DNA from: Cellulomonas fimi
Lineage (GTDB): Bacteria > Actinomycetota > Actinomycetes > Actinomycetales > Cellulomonadaceae
Assembly (NCBI RefSeq): GCF_028527925.1
Contig: NZ_JAPESW010000006.1
Span: 1-64,000, forward strand
Length of the DNA stretch: 64,000 nt
Reading direction: 5' to 3'
The translations under genes and the position numbers were made by a program. Under the pieces are notes generated by a model that saw only the letters and a list, made by a program, of their open reading frames with translations, made no database searches and had not been told where the DNA came from. Of the stretch, positions 7,635 to 17,123 are shown piece after piece (the first letter of the stretch is position 1; each line of letters starts with the position of its first letter).

Positions 7635-7659
7635 GGGCGGTCCTTCGGGGGCGTGCGGC

Positions 7660-8076
7660 TCAGGCGAGGAGCGTCGGCTTCAGGTCGACGATCCGGCCGA
7701 GCAGGCCGTTGACGAACGACGGGGAGTCGTCGGTCGACAGCGCACGCGCGAGCTCGACGGCCTCGTCCACGGCGACCGCGTCGGGCACGTCGTCGTTGAA
7801 GAGCACCTCCCACGTGCCGATCCGCAGCAGCGCACGGTCGACCGCGGGCATCCGCTCGATCGTCCAGCCGTGTGCGTGGGTCGCGAGCAGCTCGTCGATC
7901 CGCTCACGGTGGGCGACGACCCCTTCGACGAGCTCGACCGAGTACTGCGGCAGCGCCGCCTCGGTGCCGGGCTCGGCGATGCGCTGCGCGAGCAGCGTCA
8001 CCGGGTCGAGCCCGCGCTGGTCGGCCTCGAAGAGGACGTCGAGGGCCCGCTTGCGGGCCTTGGTGCGTGCTCCCAC
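7660..8076 (-). CDS. nusB: transcription antitermination factor NusB
   Basis: 138 residues, the usual NusB length. The N-terminal RTKARKRALDVLFEADQRG is the RNA-binding arginine-rich start, and the C-terminal helices AVDRALLRIGTWEVL and VAVDEAVELARALSTDDS with FVNGLLGRI are the family core. NusB joins NusE (S10) on boxA RNA to stop early termination in rRNA operons. ATG 8076 lies one base after the efp stop, so nusB is almost certainly cotranscribed with efp, an order conserved in actinobacteria. Confidence 0.95.
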   Translation of the reverse strand: MGARTKARKRALDVLFEADQRGLDPVTLLAQRIAEPGTEAALPQYSVELVEGVVAHRERIDELLATHAHGWTIERMPAVDRALLRIGTWEVLFNDDVPDAVAVDEAVELARALSTDDSPSFVNGLLGRIVDLKPTLLA

Positions 8077-8077
8077 G

Positions 8078-8641
8078 TCAGTCGTTCACGCGGCCCAGGT
8101 AGCTGCCGTCGCGCGTGTCGACCTTGACCTTGGTGTTCGCCTCGAGGAACAGCGGCACCTGGATCTCGTAGCCCGTCTCGAGCGTCGCGGGCTTGGTGCC
8201 CGCCGACGAGCGGTCGCCCTGCAGGCCCGGCTCGGTGTAGGTGACCTCGAGGACGACCGACGGCGGGAGCTCGACGTACAGCGGCACGCCCTCGTTGGTC
8301 GCGACGAGCGCGCTCTGGTTCTCCAGCATGAAGTTCGCGGCGTCGCCGACGGTGGCGGCCGGGACGTGCAGCTGGTCGTACGTGTCCGTGTCCATGAACA
8401 CGAAGTCGTCGCCGTCCTTGTACAGGTACTGGTAGTCGCGCTTGTCGACGTTCGCGGTCTCGACCTTGATGCCGGCGTTGAACGTCTTGTCGACGACCTT
8501 GCCGGACAGGACGTTCTTCAGCTTGGTGCGGACGAACGCGCCGCCCTTGCCGGGCTTGACGTGCTGGAACTCGACGACGGTCCACAGCTGCCCGTCGATC
8601 CGCAGCACGGTGCCGTTCTTGAGGTCGTTCGTGGTCGCCAC
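8078..8641 (-). CDS. efp: translation elongation factor P
   Basis: 187 residues from GTG 8641, with an AGGAAG ribosome-binding site about 8 bp upstream. The N-terminal KOW-like domain ends in [16 protein letters not shown], whose KPGKG loop reaches the peptidyl-transferase centre. The C-terminal OB domain ends [12 protein letters not shown] relieves stalling at polyproline stretches, which are plentiful in this window (PilT extension, protease tail). No modification gene of the epmA type is visible here, in line with actinobacterial EF-P, which is thought to work without beta-lysylation. It leads the efp-nusB pair. Confidence 0.96.
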   Translation of the reverse strand: MATTNDLKNGTVLRIDGQLWTVVEFQHVKPGKGGAFVRTKLKNVLSGKVVDKTFNAGIKVETANVDKRDYQYLYKDGDDFVFMDTDTYDQLHVPAATVGDAANFMLENQSALVATNEGVPLYVELPPSVVLEVTYTEPGLQGDRSSAGTKPATLETGYEIQVPLFLEANTKVKVDTRDGSYLGRVND

Positions 8642-8761
8642 AGTCGTCGCTTCCTGTCGTGGGTTCGGGAGGATTCGCGGTGCCGCCGGGACGCGCACGC
8701 CGACCGGCGCAGGTGCGCCTGGGCTGTCGCGTGGCCCCGGGCAGGCCGCAGACCGCCGACC

Positions 8762-8767
8762 ATCCTA
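8762..8767 (-). promoter_or_regulatory. putative -10 element for efp-nusB
   Basis: Read on the minus strand the hexamer is TAGGAT (TANNNT type), about 120 bp before the efp start. No convincing -35 is seen. The rest of 8642-8844 is a GC-rich leader in which I see no gene. Confidence 0.4.
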
Positions 8768-8844
8768 CCGTGCGCGCACGTCCCGGCCCGTCGCACGTGC
8801 CACGCGGCTCGTGACGCTGCGCGCCACCCGGCGCCGGGCCGATG

Positions 8845-9432
8845 TCAGAGCGTGAGCGCCCACGCGGCGCCGAAGCCGACGGCCGCCGACCACAGGAGCG
8901 ACGCGAGCGTGCCGATGACGAACCGCTCCGACGCCCCCGGGTTCTCGCGCAGCTCGGGGTAGCGGCCGAGGCCCTTGACCGCGACGACCACCGCGATGCC
9001 TCCCGCCTCGCCGACGAGGAAGCAGCCCGTCACGGCGAGCCGCTCGAGGATGCCCACCCAGGTCCCGCCGCGCAGCACCGCCTGCGCGCCCTCACCCTGC
9101 GGGCCGTCGGACACGGCCAGCGGCGACGGGTGCGGTCCGGCGGGCGCCGCCTGCGGGTCGGCCGTCGCGACCGCGGTGCGTGCCGGCGCGGCGGGCTGCG
9201 CCGTGCCGGCCGCCGCGTCGGTCGGCGCTGCGCCCGGCCCACCGTCCGCGGACGGCGTGGCGGTCGGGGTCGGGGTCGCCGTCGACAGCGCGTGCGCGCC
9301 CGCGTGGCCCGGACGGCCCGCGTCGTGCGACCGCGAGGCGAGGCGCAGGACGAGGGACACGACGGGCCAGCCGCCCGCCGCCGAGAGCGCGAGCGCGGCG
9401 ACGACGACGGCCGCGACCAGCGGTGCGGGCAT
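8845..9432 (-). CDS. membrane protein, DUF3307-like, partner of SatD
   Basis: 195 residues from ATG 9432, preceded by GGAGG. There is one hydrophobic segment at residues 3-30, a long Ala/Pro/Thr-rich linker (about 40-115), then GGTWVGILERLAVTGCFLVGEAGG and VVVAVKGLGRYPELR with two more hydrophobic stretches. The GTWVGxLERxAV...KGLGRY...FVIGTLASLLW pattern is that of the C-terminal half of DUF3307 membrane proteins, which often sit beside satD. It begins 16 bp after the SatD-like gene. Biochemical function is unknown. Confidence 0.7.
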   Translation of the reverse strand: MPAPLVAAVVVAALALSAAGGWPVVSLVLRLASRSHDAGRPGHAGAHALSTATPTPTATPSADGGPGAAPTDAAAGTAQPAAPARTAVATADPQAAPAGPHPSPLAVSDGPQGEGAQAVLRGGTWVGILERLAVTGCFLVGEAGGIAVVVAVKGLGRYPELRENPGASERFVIGTLASLLWSAAVGFGAAWALTL

Positions 9433-9448
9433 GGGACCTCCGGGGACG

Positions 9449-10084
9449 TCAGGGACGAGCCGGACGATCCTCCCCCACTCCCTGCGCCCAGGCCAGCAGC
9501 CGCGCGGCGGCCGGTCGCGCCGCACGCTCCTCGGCCCACAGAGCGGCGCGCAGACGCTGGCTCACGGCCTGCTGCGTGACGCCGAGCCGGGCCGCGAGCT
9601 CCTCCTGGCGGGGCGCCTCGACGCTCATCGCGTCGGCCACCGCCCACCCTGCGTCCGACCGGCGGGCGGCGACGGCCGCGACCAGCACGAGGACCGCCTC
9701 CGCGTCCCGACCGGCGCCGTCGTCGCGCCCGCGCACGGCGAGCGGGACGGTGCGGCTGCGGCTCTTGGCCGCCTCGACCGCCGCGCGCGCGAGCACGAAC
9801 GCCGGTCCGCTGCCCGCGCGGGGCGAGTCGGGCAACGGCTCGTCGACCGGTCCCGCACCGATCCCGACGGTCCAGCCGCCGAGCCGCAGGACGTGCAGCG
9901 CGACGTCGACCACGGCGCCGGCGTCGTCGTAGACGCCCTGCACCTCGTCGCCGACGGTGCGTTCGAACCCGCGCAGCGGCGCCTCGCCGGTGCGGTCGTG
10001 GTGCGCGGCGAGCGCGTCGAGCAGGTGCTCGACGCGGTCGCCGTGGCGTCGGCTCCCCCGCTGGTCGATCGTGAGGACGAACAT
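9449..10084 (-). CDS. SatD-like protein with a C-terminal helix-turn-helix
   Basis: 211 residues. The start MFVLTIDQRGSRRHGDRV and the segment FERTVGDEVQGVYDD match the SatD family, whose fold resembles nucleotide-cyclase-like domains. The C-terminus has a clear helix-turn-helix, EELAARLGVTQQAVSQRLR, so it probably binds DNA. No Shine-Dalgarno sequence precedes ATG 10084; two ACAAG-N8-CTTGT palindromes lie directly upstream, the nearest ending 3 bp before the ATG. This suggests a leaderless mRNA with autoregulation. It is cotranscribed with the DUF3307-like membrane protein. The signal it responds to is unknown; in streptococci satD lies in the sat operon linked to secretion and acid tolerance. 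Confidence 0.75.
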   Translation of the reverse strand: MFVLTIDQRGSRRHGDRVEHLLDALAAHHDRTGEAPLRGFERTVGDEVQGVYDDAGAVVDVALHVLRLGGWTVGIGAGPVDEPLPDSPRAGSGPAFVLARAAVEAAKSRSRTVPLAVRGRDDGAGRDAEAVLVLVAAVAARRSDAGWAVADAMSVEAPRQEELAARLGVTQQAVSQRLRAALWAEERAARPAAARLLAWAQGVGEDRPARP

Positions 10085-10087
10085 GCG

Positions 10088-10133
10088 ACAAGTGTGCATG
10101 CTTGTAGACGAACGGACAAGCGTGCAGCCTTGT
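10088..10133 (-). promoter_or_regulatory. paired operator upstream of the SatD-like gene
   Basis: Two 18-bp inverted repeats, 10088-10105 and 10116-10133, share ACAAG-N8-CTTGT with a common internal GTGCA and start 28 bp apart. They cover the positions expected for the -10 and -35 of a leaderless satD promoter. The encoded helix-turn-helix protein is the obvious candidate to bind them. Confidence 0.7.
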
Positions 10134-10151
10134 CGGCGATGGGACGCGGAG

Positions 10152-10592
10152 TCAGACGCGCAGCGCGACCGCCGTGAGCGCGAGGCGGTAGGAGTCGAAG
10201 CCGAACCCCGCGACCGTCCCCGTCGACACCGCGCCGACGACCGACGTGTGCCGGAACGCCTCACGCGCGTAGGGGTTCGTGATGTGCACCTCGACGAGCA
10301 CCAGGCCTGCCGACGTCACCTGCGCGGCCGCGTCGCGCAGCGCGTACGAGTAGTGCGTGAACGCGGCCGGGTTCAGCACGACGTGCGCGCGCGTGTCGAC
10401 GGCCTCGTGCAGCCAGCCGACGAGCTCGGACTCGTCGTCCGTCTGGCGCACGTCGGCGTCGATGCCGAGGTCCACGCACCACTTGTCGACGGACGCCGCC
10501 AGGTCGTCGAACGACGCCGACCCGTACACGTCGGGCTCACGCACCCCCAGCCGGGCCAGGTTGGGACCGTTGAGCACCAGCACGCGCGTCAT
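10152..10592 (-). CDS. aroQ: type II 3-dehydroquinate dehydratase
   Basis: 146 residues, normal for the type II enzyme, which converts 3-dehydroquinate to 3-dehydroshikimate. Visible signatures are VLNGPNLARLGVREPDVYG (catalytic Tyr and Arg on the mobile loop), VVLNPAAFTHYSYALRDA (usually NPGA/YTHTS), and LVEVHITNPYAREAFRHTS with the active-site His and Arg. It follows aroB on the minus strand after a 59-bp gap, as the last shikimate gene of the aroC-K-B-Q run. Confidence 0.94.
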   Translation of the reverse strand: MTRVLVLNGPNLARLGVREPDVYGSASFDDLAASVDKWCVDLGIDADVRQTDDESELVGWLHEAVDTRAHVVLNPAAFTHYSYALRDAAAQVTSAGLVLVEVHITNPYAREAFRHTSVVGAVSTGTVAGFGFDSYRLALTAVALRV

Positions 10593-10651
10593 CGCCCCAG
10601 CCTAGGCGACGCGCCTGGGCGCGCCGCGCCGCGACCCGCCCCTCGGACGCG

Positions 10652-12356
<1,705 letters not shown>

Positions 12357-12360
<4 letters not shown>

Positions 12361-13547
12361 GACAGCAGCGACGGGATCGCCGCGACGTACGCGTCGAGGT
12401 TGCGCCGCACCTCGGCGACCGAGTCGCCGCCCGTCTTCTCCAGCAGCGCGTCGGCGACCACGAGGGCGACCATCGCCTCCGCGACCACGGCCGCCGGCGG
12501 GACCGCGCACACGTCCGAGCGCTGGTGCTGCGCCTTCGCCGCCTCGCCCGTCGCGGTGTCGACCGTGTCCAGCGCGCGCGGCACCGTGGAGATCGGCTTC
12601 ATCGCGGCCCGCACGCGCAGGACCTCGCCGTTCGTCATGCCGCCCTCGAGACCGCCCGCGCGGTTCGTGCGCCGGACGATGCGCCCCGACGCGTCGCGCT
12701 CGATCTCGTCGTGGGCCGCCGAGCCGCGCCGGGCCGCCGTGCGGAACCCGTCGCCGACCTCGACGCCCTTGATGGCCTGGATGCCCATGAGCGCGCCCGC
12801 GAGCCGCGCGTCGAGCCGCCGGTCCGCGTGCACGTACGAGCCGAGCCCCGACGGGAGCCCGTACACGAGCACCTCGACCACACCGCCGAGCGTGTCGCCG
12901 TCCTTGTGGCACTGGTCGATCTCGGCGACCATCGCGGCCGACGTCGCCGCGTCGAAGCAGCGCACGGGGTCGGCGTCCAGCGCCGCGACGTCGTCGGGCG
13001 TCGGCAGCGCCGCGTCGTCCGGGACCGCGACCGGGCCGATGCCGACCACGTGCGACACGAGGCGGACGCCGGCGGCCTGCTCCAGCAGGTGCGCCGCGAC
13101 CGTGCCGAGCGCGACGCGGGTCGCCGTCTCCCGGGCGCTCGCACGCTCGAGCACGGGGCGCGCGTCGTCGAACGCGTACTTGCGCATGCCGACGAGGTCG
13201 GCGTGGCCCGGTCGCGGGCGCGTGAGCGGCGCGTTGCGGGCGCGGTTGAGCACCTCGGGGTCGTCGACCGGGTCCGCCGACATGACGTCGACCCACTTGG
13301 GCCACTCGGTGTTGCCGATCTCGATCGCGACCGGACCGCCCTGCGTGCGCCCGTGCCGGACGCCGCCGAGCAGGCGCACCTCGTCCTGCTCGAACTTCAT
13401 GCGGGCACCGCGCCCGTAGCCGAGCCGACGGCGGGCCAGCGCCGCCTGGATGTCGGAGGAGCGGACCTCGACGTCCGCCGGGACGCCCTCGAGGATCCCG
13501 ACCAGCGCCGGACCGTGGGACTCACCGGACGTCAACCAACGCAGCAT
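12357..13547 (-). CDS. aroC: chorismate synthase
   Basis: 396 residues. ATG 13547 ([17 protein letters not shown]) is chosen because GGGAGG lies 9 bp upstream; that sequence abuts the alternative ATG 13556. Conserved FMN/EPSP-binding blocks are seen: [45 protein letters not shown] and [15 protein letters not shown]. It makes chorismate from EPSP. It is the first gene of the aroC-K-B-Q run and follows the pilus cluster terminator. Confidence 0.97.
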
Positions 13548-13575
13548 GGGCCGCATCCTCCCACGTGGTGCGCAC

Positions 13576-13620
13576 CACGAAGGGCCGGGTCCGCCTCGTG
13601 GGCGGGCCCGGCCCTTCGTG
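13576..13620 (-). terminator. terminator of the pilMNO operon
   Basis: A 20-bp inverted repeat (CACGAAGGGCCGGG arms, one G:T pair) with a 5-bp loop lies 12 bp past the pilO stop and 29 bp before the aroC start. It separates pilus genes from the aro genes. Confidence 0.75.
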
Positions 13621-13631
13621 GGTGGCGTCGG

Positions 13632-14441
13632 TCAGCGACCGTCGACGGGGACCATCGGGTTCTTCCCCGGCACGGCACCGGGCAGGGCCGGCGCGGGTGC
13701 CGTCGGGTCGACCGGCTGAGCCGCGGCGAGCGCGTCGGGCAGCACGTAGGTCTGGCCAGTGACGACGAGCTCGAGGTCGCCCACCGCCGTCGCCGGCTTG
13801 CCGCCGCCCTCGTCGGCCTGCTTCTGGGACGTCCCGACGAGCCCGCTGACGTACATGAGCCGCGGGGTGCCGGCCTGCAGGTCGGCGAGGAACGCGAGGG
13901 TGGCGTCGTAGGTGCCGAGGACCGTGAGCGAGAACGGGATCGCGGTGAAGCCGGCGGGCGCCGCCGCGGTCGCGCCGGCCGTCTGCCCGGCCGCCGGGTC
14001 CGTCGTCTCCGAGCCCTCGGCGGGCGCGGACTCGGTGCCCTCGCCCGACGTCTCCGGGGCCGGCGTCGCCGCGGGCTCCGGGGCGACGACCGTCACGAGC
14101 TCGGGGGTGCCCGGGCTGATCGCCGTGATCGTCACGCCGCGTGCGGTCGCGATCGCGTCGAGCTGCCGGATGTAGTCGGACAGCAGCGCGTCGGCCGGCA
14201 CCTGGGTGCGGATCTGGTCGAGCTCCGCCCGGTACTCGGGCAGCTTGGCGAAGTCGGCCGCGAGCTTGGCGACCCGCAGCTCGAGCATCTCGTTGAACTC
14301 GCGCGTCTGCTCCGCCTGGTCCCGCAGCTCGGACGCCGCTGCGAGCGTCGGCGAGATCGCGAGGAACCACGACGCGGCCATGATCACGAGGGCGACGAAG
14401 ACCGTCCCGCCGATCCACGTGCGCTTCTTGGCGCCGCTCAT
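13632..14441 (-). CDS. pilO: type IV pilus inner-membrane alignment protein PilO-like
   Basis: 269 residues: a short basic N-terminus, one transmembrane helix (GGTVFVALVIMAASWFLAI), a coiled-coil (about residues 35-80), then a ferredoxin-like domain interrupted by a Pro/Ala/Thr/Glu-rich insert (about 118-160). This is the PilO layout. With PilN and PilM it forms the inner platform linking the ATPases to the pilus. ATG 14441 lies one base after the pilN stop. Sequence conservation is low, as usual for PilO, so the call rests on topology and gene order. Confidence 0.8.
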   Translation of the reverse strand: MSGAKKRTWIGGTVFVALVIMAASWFLAISPTLAAASELRDQAEQTREFNEMLELRVAKLAADFAKLPEYRAELDQIRTQVPADALLSDYIRQLDAIATARGVTITAISPGTPELVTVVAPEPAATPAPETSGEGTESAPAEGSETTDPAAGQTAGATAAAPAGFTAIPFSLTVLGTYDATLAFLADLQAGTPRLMYVSGLVGTSQKQADEGGGKPATAVGDLELVVTGQTYVLPDALAAAQPVDPTAPAPALPGAVPGKNPMVPVDGR

Positions 14442-14442
14442 G

Positions 14443-15141
14443 TCAGCCCTCCCCCTCGGTCTGGTCGAAGCGGTGCGTGAACGCCGCCTCCGTGAACTGC
14501 ACCGTCGCGGTGACGGTGTAGTAGGTGCCGGTGTCGTCCGACGTGACCATCGCCGACGACGTCCACGGGTCCGCGAACCCGGGCACGGACGACATCCCGT
14601 CGAGCCACGCGGCGGTGTCGGGCACCGTCACCGAGCGCGCGGTGAACGTGATCTGGCCCGCGCTCACGTCCTGGAGCGGGTTGGGCGCGACCGCGGTCGC
14701 CGCCGGGTCGTTCGCGGCGACGGTCAGGGTGTCGATGCTGACGCCCGCGGGCAGCACGGCCGTCAGGGCGTCGAGGTAGGACTTCCATGCGACGTCGGCC
14801 CCCATCCCGAGGGTGCGCGCCTGCTGGGCCTGGTCGAGCGCGCCGAGGACCTGCGGGACCTCGGCGTACTTCGCCTGCTCCTGCTCGAGCCGCGTCGTCT
14901 CCGCCTGCGCGTCGGCGAGCTGGGTCGCGGCGGTGGCGCCGGAGATCAGGGCGAGCCCGAACGCACCGACGCACGCGACGAAGGTGACGGCCAGCGCGAT
15001 GAGCAGCCACCGCTTGGTGGTGCGCAGGCCGCGGGCCGCGCGCACCTCCGGCGGGAGCAGGTTGACCTGCGGCAGCGTCGGGCTCAGCGCGGTGCCGCCG
15101 CCCGAGCGGGTGCGCGGCTTCTTCTCGAGGACGGTGGTCAT
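14443..15141 (-). CDS. pilN: type IV pilus assembly protein PilN-like
   Basis: 232 residues with LPQVNLLPPEVRAARG near the N-terminus (the N(L/F)LPxE motif by which PilN docks into PilM), then one transmembrane helix, a coiled coil and a small extracytoplasmic domain. ATG 15141 overlaps the pilM stop (ATGA). It should bridge cytoplasmic PilM to PilO. Confidence 0.88.
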   Translation of the reverse strand: MTTVLEKKPRTRSGGGTALSPTLPQVNLLPPEVRAARGLRTTKRWLLIALAVTFVACVGAFGLALISGATAATQLADAQAETTRLEQEQAKYAEVPQVLGALDQAQQARTLGMGADVAWKSYLDALTAVLPAGVSIDTLTVAANDPAATAVAPNPLQDVSAGQITFTARSVTVPDTAAWLDGMSSVPGFADPWTSSAMVTSDDTGTYYTVTATVQFTEAAFTHRFDQTEGEG

Positions 15142-16202
15142 GCTGCGACTCCATAGGCCAGACCCACGGGCAGGGCGACGAACGACTCGTGCCCGTTGAG
15201 CGACTCGCGTGCGAAGGTCTTCGCGGCGCGCAGACCGAGCAGCGGGTCGCCCATGGTGACGGGCAGCCGGCTGGCGCTCGAGAGGTACTGGCCGAGACCG
15301 GGCAGCTGAGCGCCGCCGCCGGACAGGACGACGACGTCGATCGCGGCGCCCTGGTTGTTGCCGGCGTAGTACACGAACGTGTTCCGCACGGACTCGACGA
15401 GGGTCCGCACGACCGTGCCGATGGCGTCGGACGCGTCCTGGCGGTCGCGGCCCACGGCGAAGCCCACGCCGACCTCACGCTTGACCATCTCCGCCTCCTG
15501 CGCGGTGATGCCCATGGCGCTCGCGACGGCGTTGGTGATGTTCTGCCCGCCGGTGGGCAGGGACCGCACGAGGCGCGGGGTGCCGTGCGCGGAGATGACG
15601 ACGGTCGTGATGGTCGCGCCGACGTCGACGAACGCCGCGGTCGAGCGCGCGAGGTCGCCCCGGGCGAGCGCGCGGTGCAGCGCGAAGGCGTTGAGGTCGA
15701 CCATGGTGGGCCGCAGGCCGGCGCCCTCGACGGCGAGGACGTTCGCGCTCACCGTGTCGCGCTGGGCGGCGACGAGCATGCCGTGCACCTGGCGCCCCTG
15801 CGGGGAGTCGTACTCGGCCGTCGGGTAGAAGTCGAGCAGCGCGTCGTCCGTGGACATCGGCAGCATCTCGTGCACCTGGTACGGCAGCGACGCCTTGATC
15901 TGCGCCAGCGGCATCCAGGGCAGGTCGAGCTCGCGCACGATGACGCGCTGGTTGCCGACGCCGATGACGACGTCCTTCGACACGAACTTCGCCTGCGCCC
16001 AGAGCTGGCGCAGCGCCTGCGAGACGGTCTCGGGCTGGACGACCTCGCCGTCGCGCACCGCACCGAGCGGGAGCTGGACCTGTCCGAACCGGACGAGGGT
16101 GGGCGGGTTCTTCCCCGTCGGGCCGCCGCTCCCGAACTCGATCTCGGCGGCACGGACACAGGACGAACCGATGTCGAGCCCGATGACACGTGTGGTGGCC
16201 AC
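15138..16202 (-). CDS. pilM: type IV pilus assembly protein PilM
   Basis: 354 residues from GTG 16202, with GGAAGG 6 bp upstream. It is an actin-like ATPase fold: VIGLDIGSSCVRAAEIE (phosphate 1), FVDVGATITTVVISAHG (phosphate 2) and VVLSGGGAQLPGL (adenosine). PilM sits on the cytoplasmic face and binds PilN and the ATPases. A longer reading to 16280 would run through the FliA-type promoter and is rejected. First gene of pilMNO. Confidence 0.93.
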   Translation of the reverse strand: MATTRVIGLDIGSSCVRAAEIEFGSGGPTGKNPPTLVRFGQVQLPLGAVRDGEVVQPETVSQALRQLWAQAKFVSKDVVIGVGNQRVIVRELDLPWMPLAQIKASLPYQVHEMLPMSTDDALLDFYPTAEYDSPQGRQVHGMLVAAQRDTVSANVLAVEGAGLRPTMVDLNAFALHRALARGDLARSTAAFVDVGATITTVVISAHGTPRLVRSLPTGGQNITNAVASAMGITAQEAEMVKREVGVGFAVGRDRQDASDAIGTVVRTLVESVRNTFVYYAGNNQGAAIDVVVLSGGGAQLPGLGQYLSSASRLPVTMGDPLLGLRAAKTFARESLNGHESFVALPVGLAYGVAA

Positions 16203-16238
16203 GAGGGTCCTTCCGGGAGGGCGACGATTCCTCCCTGC

Positions 16239-16266
16239 TATCGGCGAAGGCCCGCCCGAACTTGAG
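16239..16266 (-). promoter_or_regulatory. FliA/sigma-28-type promoter for pilMNO
   Basis: On the minus strand it reads CTCAAG, 15 bp, GCCGATA. The -10 lies 36 bp before the pilM GTG. It matches the sigma-28 pattern (CTCA/TAAA, then GCCGAT) known from flagellar genes and is one of five in this cluster with the same 15-bp spacer. Confidence 0.8.
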
Positions 16267-16298
16267 CCGTTACGCGGCACCTGTTCGGTTCGCGCGCG

Positions 16299-17108
16299 TC
16301 ACAGGAGGCCGAGGTACGCGCCCCAGACCGTCTCGCCGACGAACACGCCGACACCGGCGCCGAGCAGCATCCAGGGACCGAACGGGATGCGGGACTTGCG
16401 GCCGGCCCTTCCCGCGATCATGAGCCCGACGGAGAAGAGCCCGCCGATGAGGTAGGCGGCGAACCAGCCGACGGCGAGCGAGCCCCAGCCGAACCAGCCC
16501 AGGTACAGGCCGAGGACGCCGGCGAGCTTGACGTCCCCGAGGCCCATGCCCGGCGGGTACACGAACCACGTGACCGCGTACACGGCGAGCAGGATCACGC
16601 CGCCGACGAGCGCACGGCCAAGCGCACCCCAGTCGGGGTCGCCGCCGGGGTTCGCGCTCGCCAGCGTCAGCAGGACCAGCGCGACCGGGTAGGACGGCAG
16701 GACGATCGCGTCGGGCAGGCGCCGGACGTCGATGTCGATGAGCGCGAGCGCGACGCTGATCGCGACGAGGTAGAGCAGCCCGGGAAGGATCCACGCGGGC
16801 CCGGTGAACCAGGCCGCGAGCGCGAAGAGCAGCCCCGTCGCGAGCTCGACCGCGGGATACCGGGCCGAGATCGGCGCCCCGCAGTCCCGGCAGCGACCGC
16901 GCAGGACGAGCCAGGAGACCACGGGCACGTTGTCGCGGGCGCGGATGCGGTGACCGCACGCCGGGCACGCGCTGGGCGGGTGCACCACGGACTGGCCGCG
17001 GGGCACCCGCCAGACGACGACGTTGAGGAACGACCCGACGAGGAGGCCGAACAGGCCGACGACGAGCGGGAGCACGGTCGGGACCGCCTCGAGGACGTCG
17101 GGTGTCAT
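16299..17108 (-). CDS. pilD: prepilin peptidase (PilD type)
   Basis: 269 residues with about seven or eight hydrophobic segments. The N-terminal methyltransferase-associated domain has the zinc-type CPACGHRI (Cys48, Cys51) and CRDCGAP (Cys73, Cys76). The two catalytic aspartates are Asp125 in LIDIDVRRLPD and Asp192 in MGLGDVKL. It should cleave and methylate PilA and the pilin-like proteins encoded just upstream, and it follows the last of these by 15 bp. Confidence 0.95.
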   Translation of the reverse strand: MTPDVLEAVPTVLPLVVGLFGLLVGSFLNVVVWRVPRGQSVVHPPSACPACGHRIRARDNVPVVSWLVLRGRCRDCGAPISARYPAVELATGLLFALAAWFTGPAWILPGLLYLVAISVALALIDIDVRRLPDAIVLPSYPVALVLLTLASANPGGDPDWGALGRALVGGVILLAVYAVTWFVYPPGMGLGDVKLAGVLGLYLGWFGWGSLAVGWFAAYLIGGLFSVGLMIAGRAGRKSRIPFGPWMLLGAGVGVFVGETVWGAYLGLL

Positions 17109-17123
17109 GCGGGCGCTCCGGCG

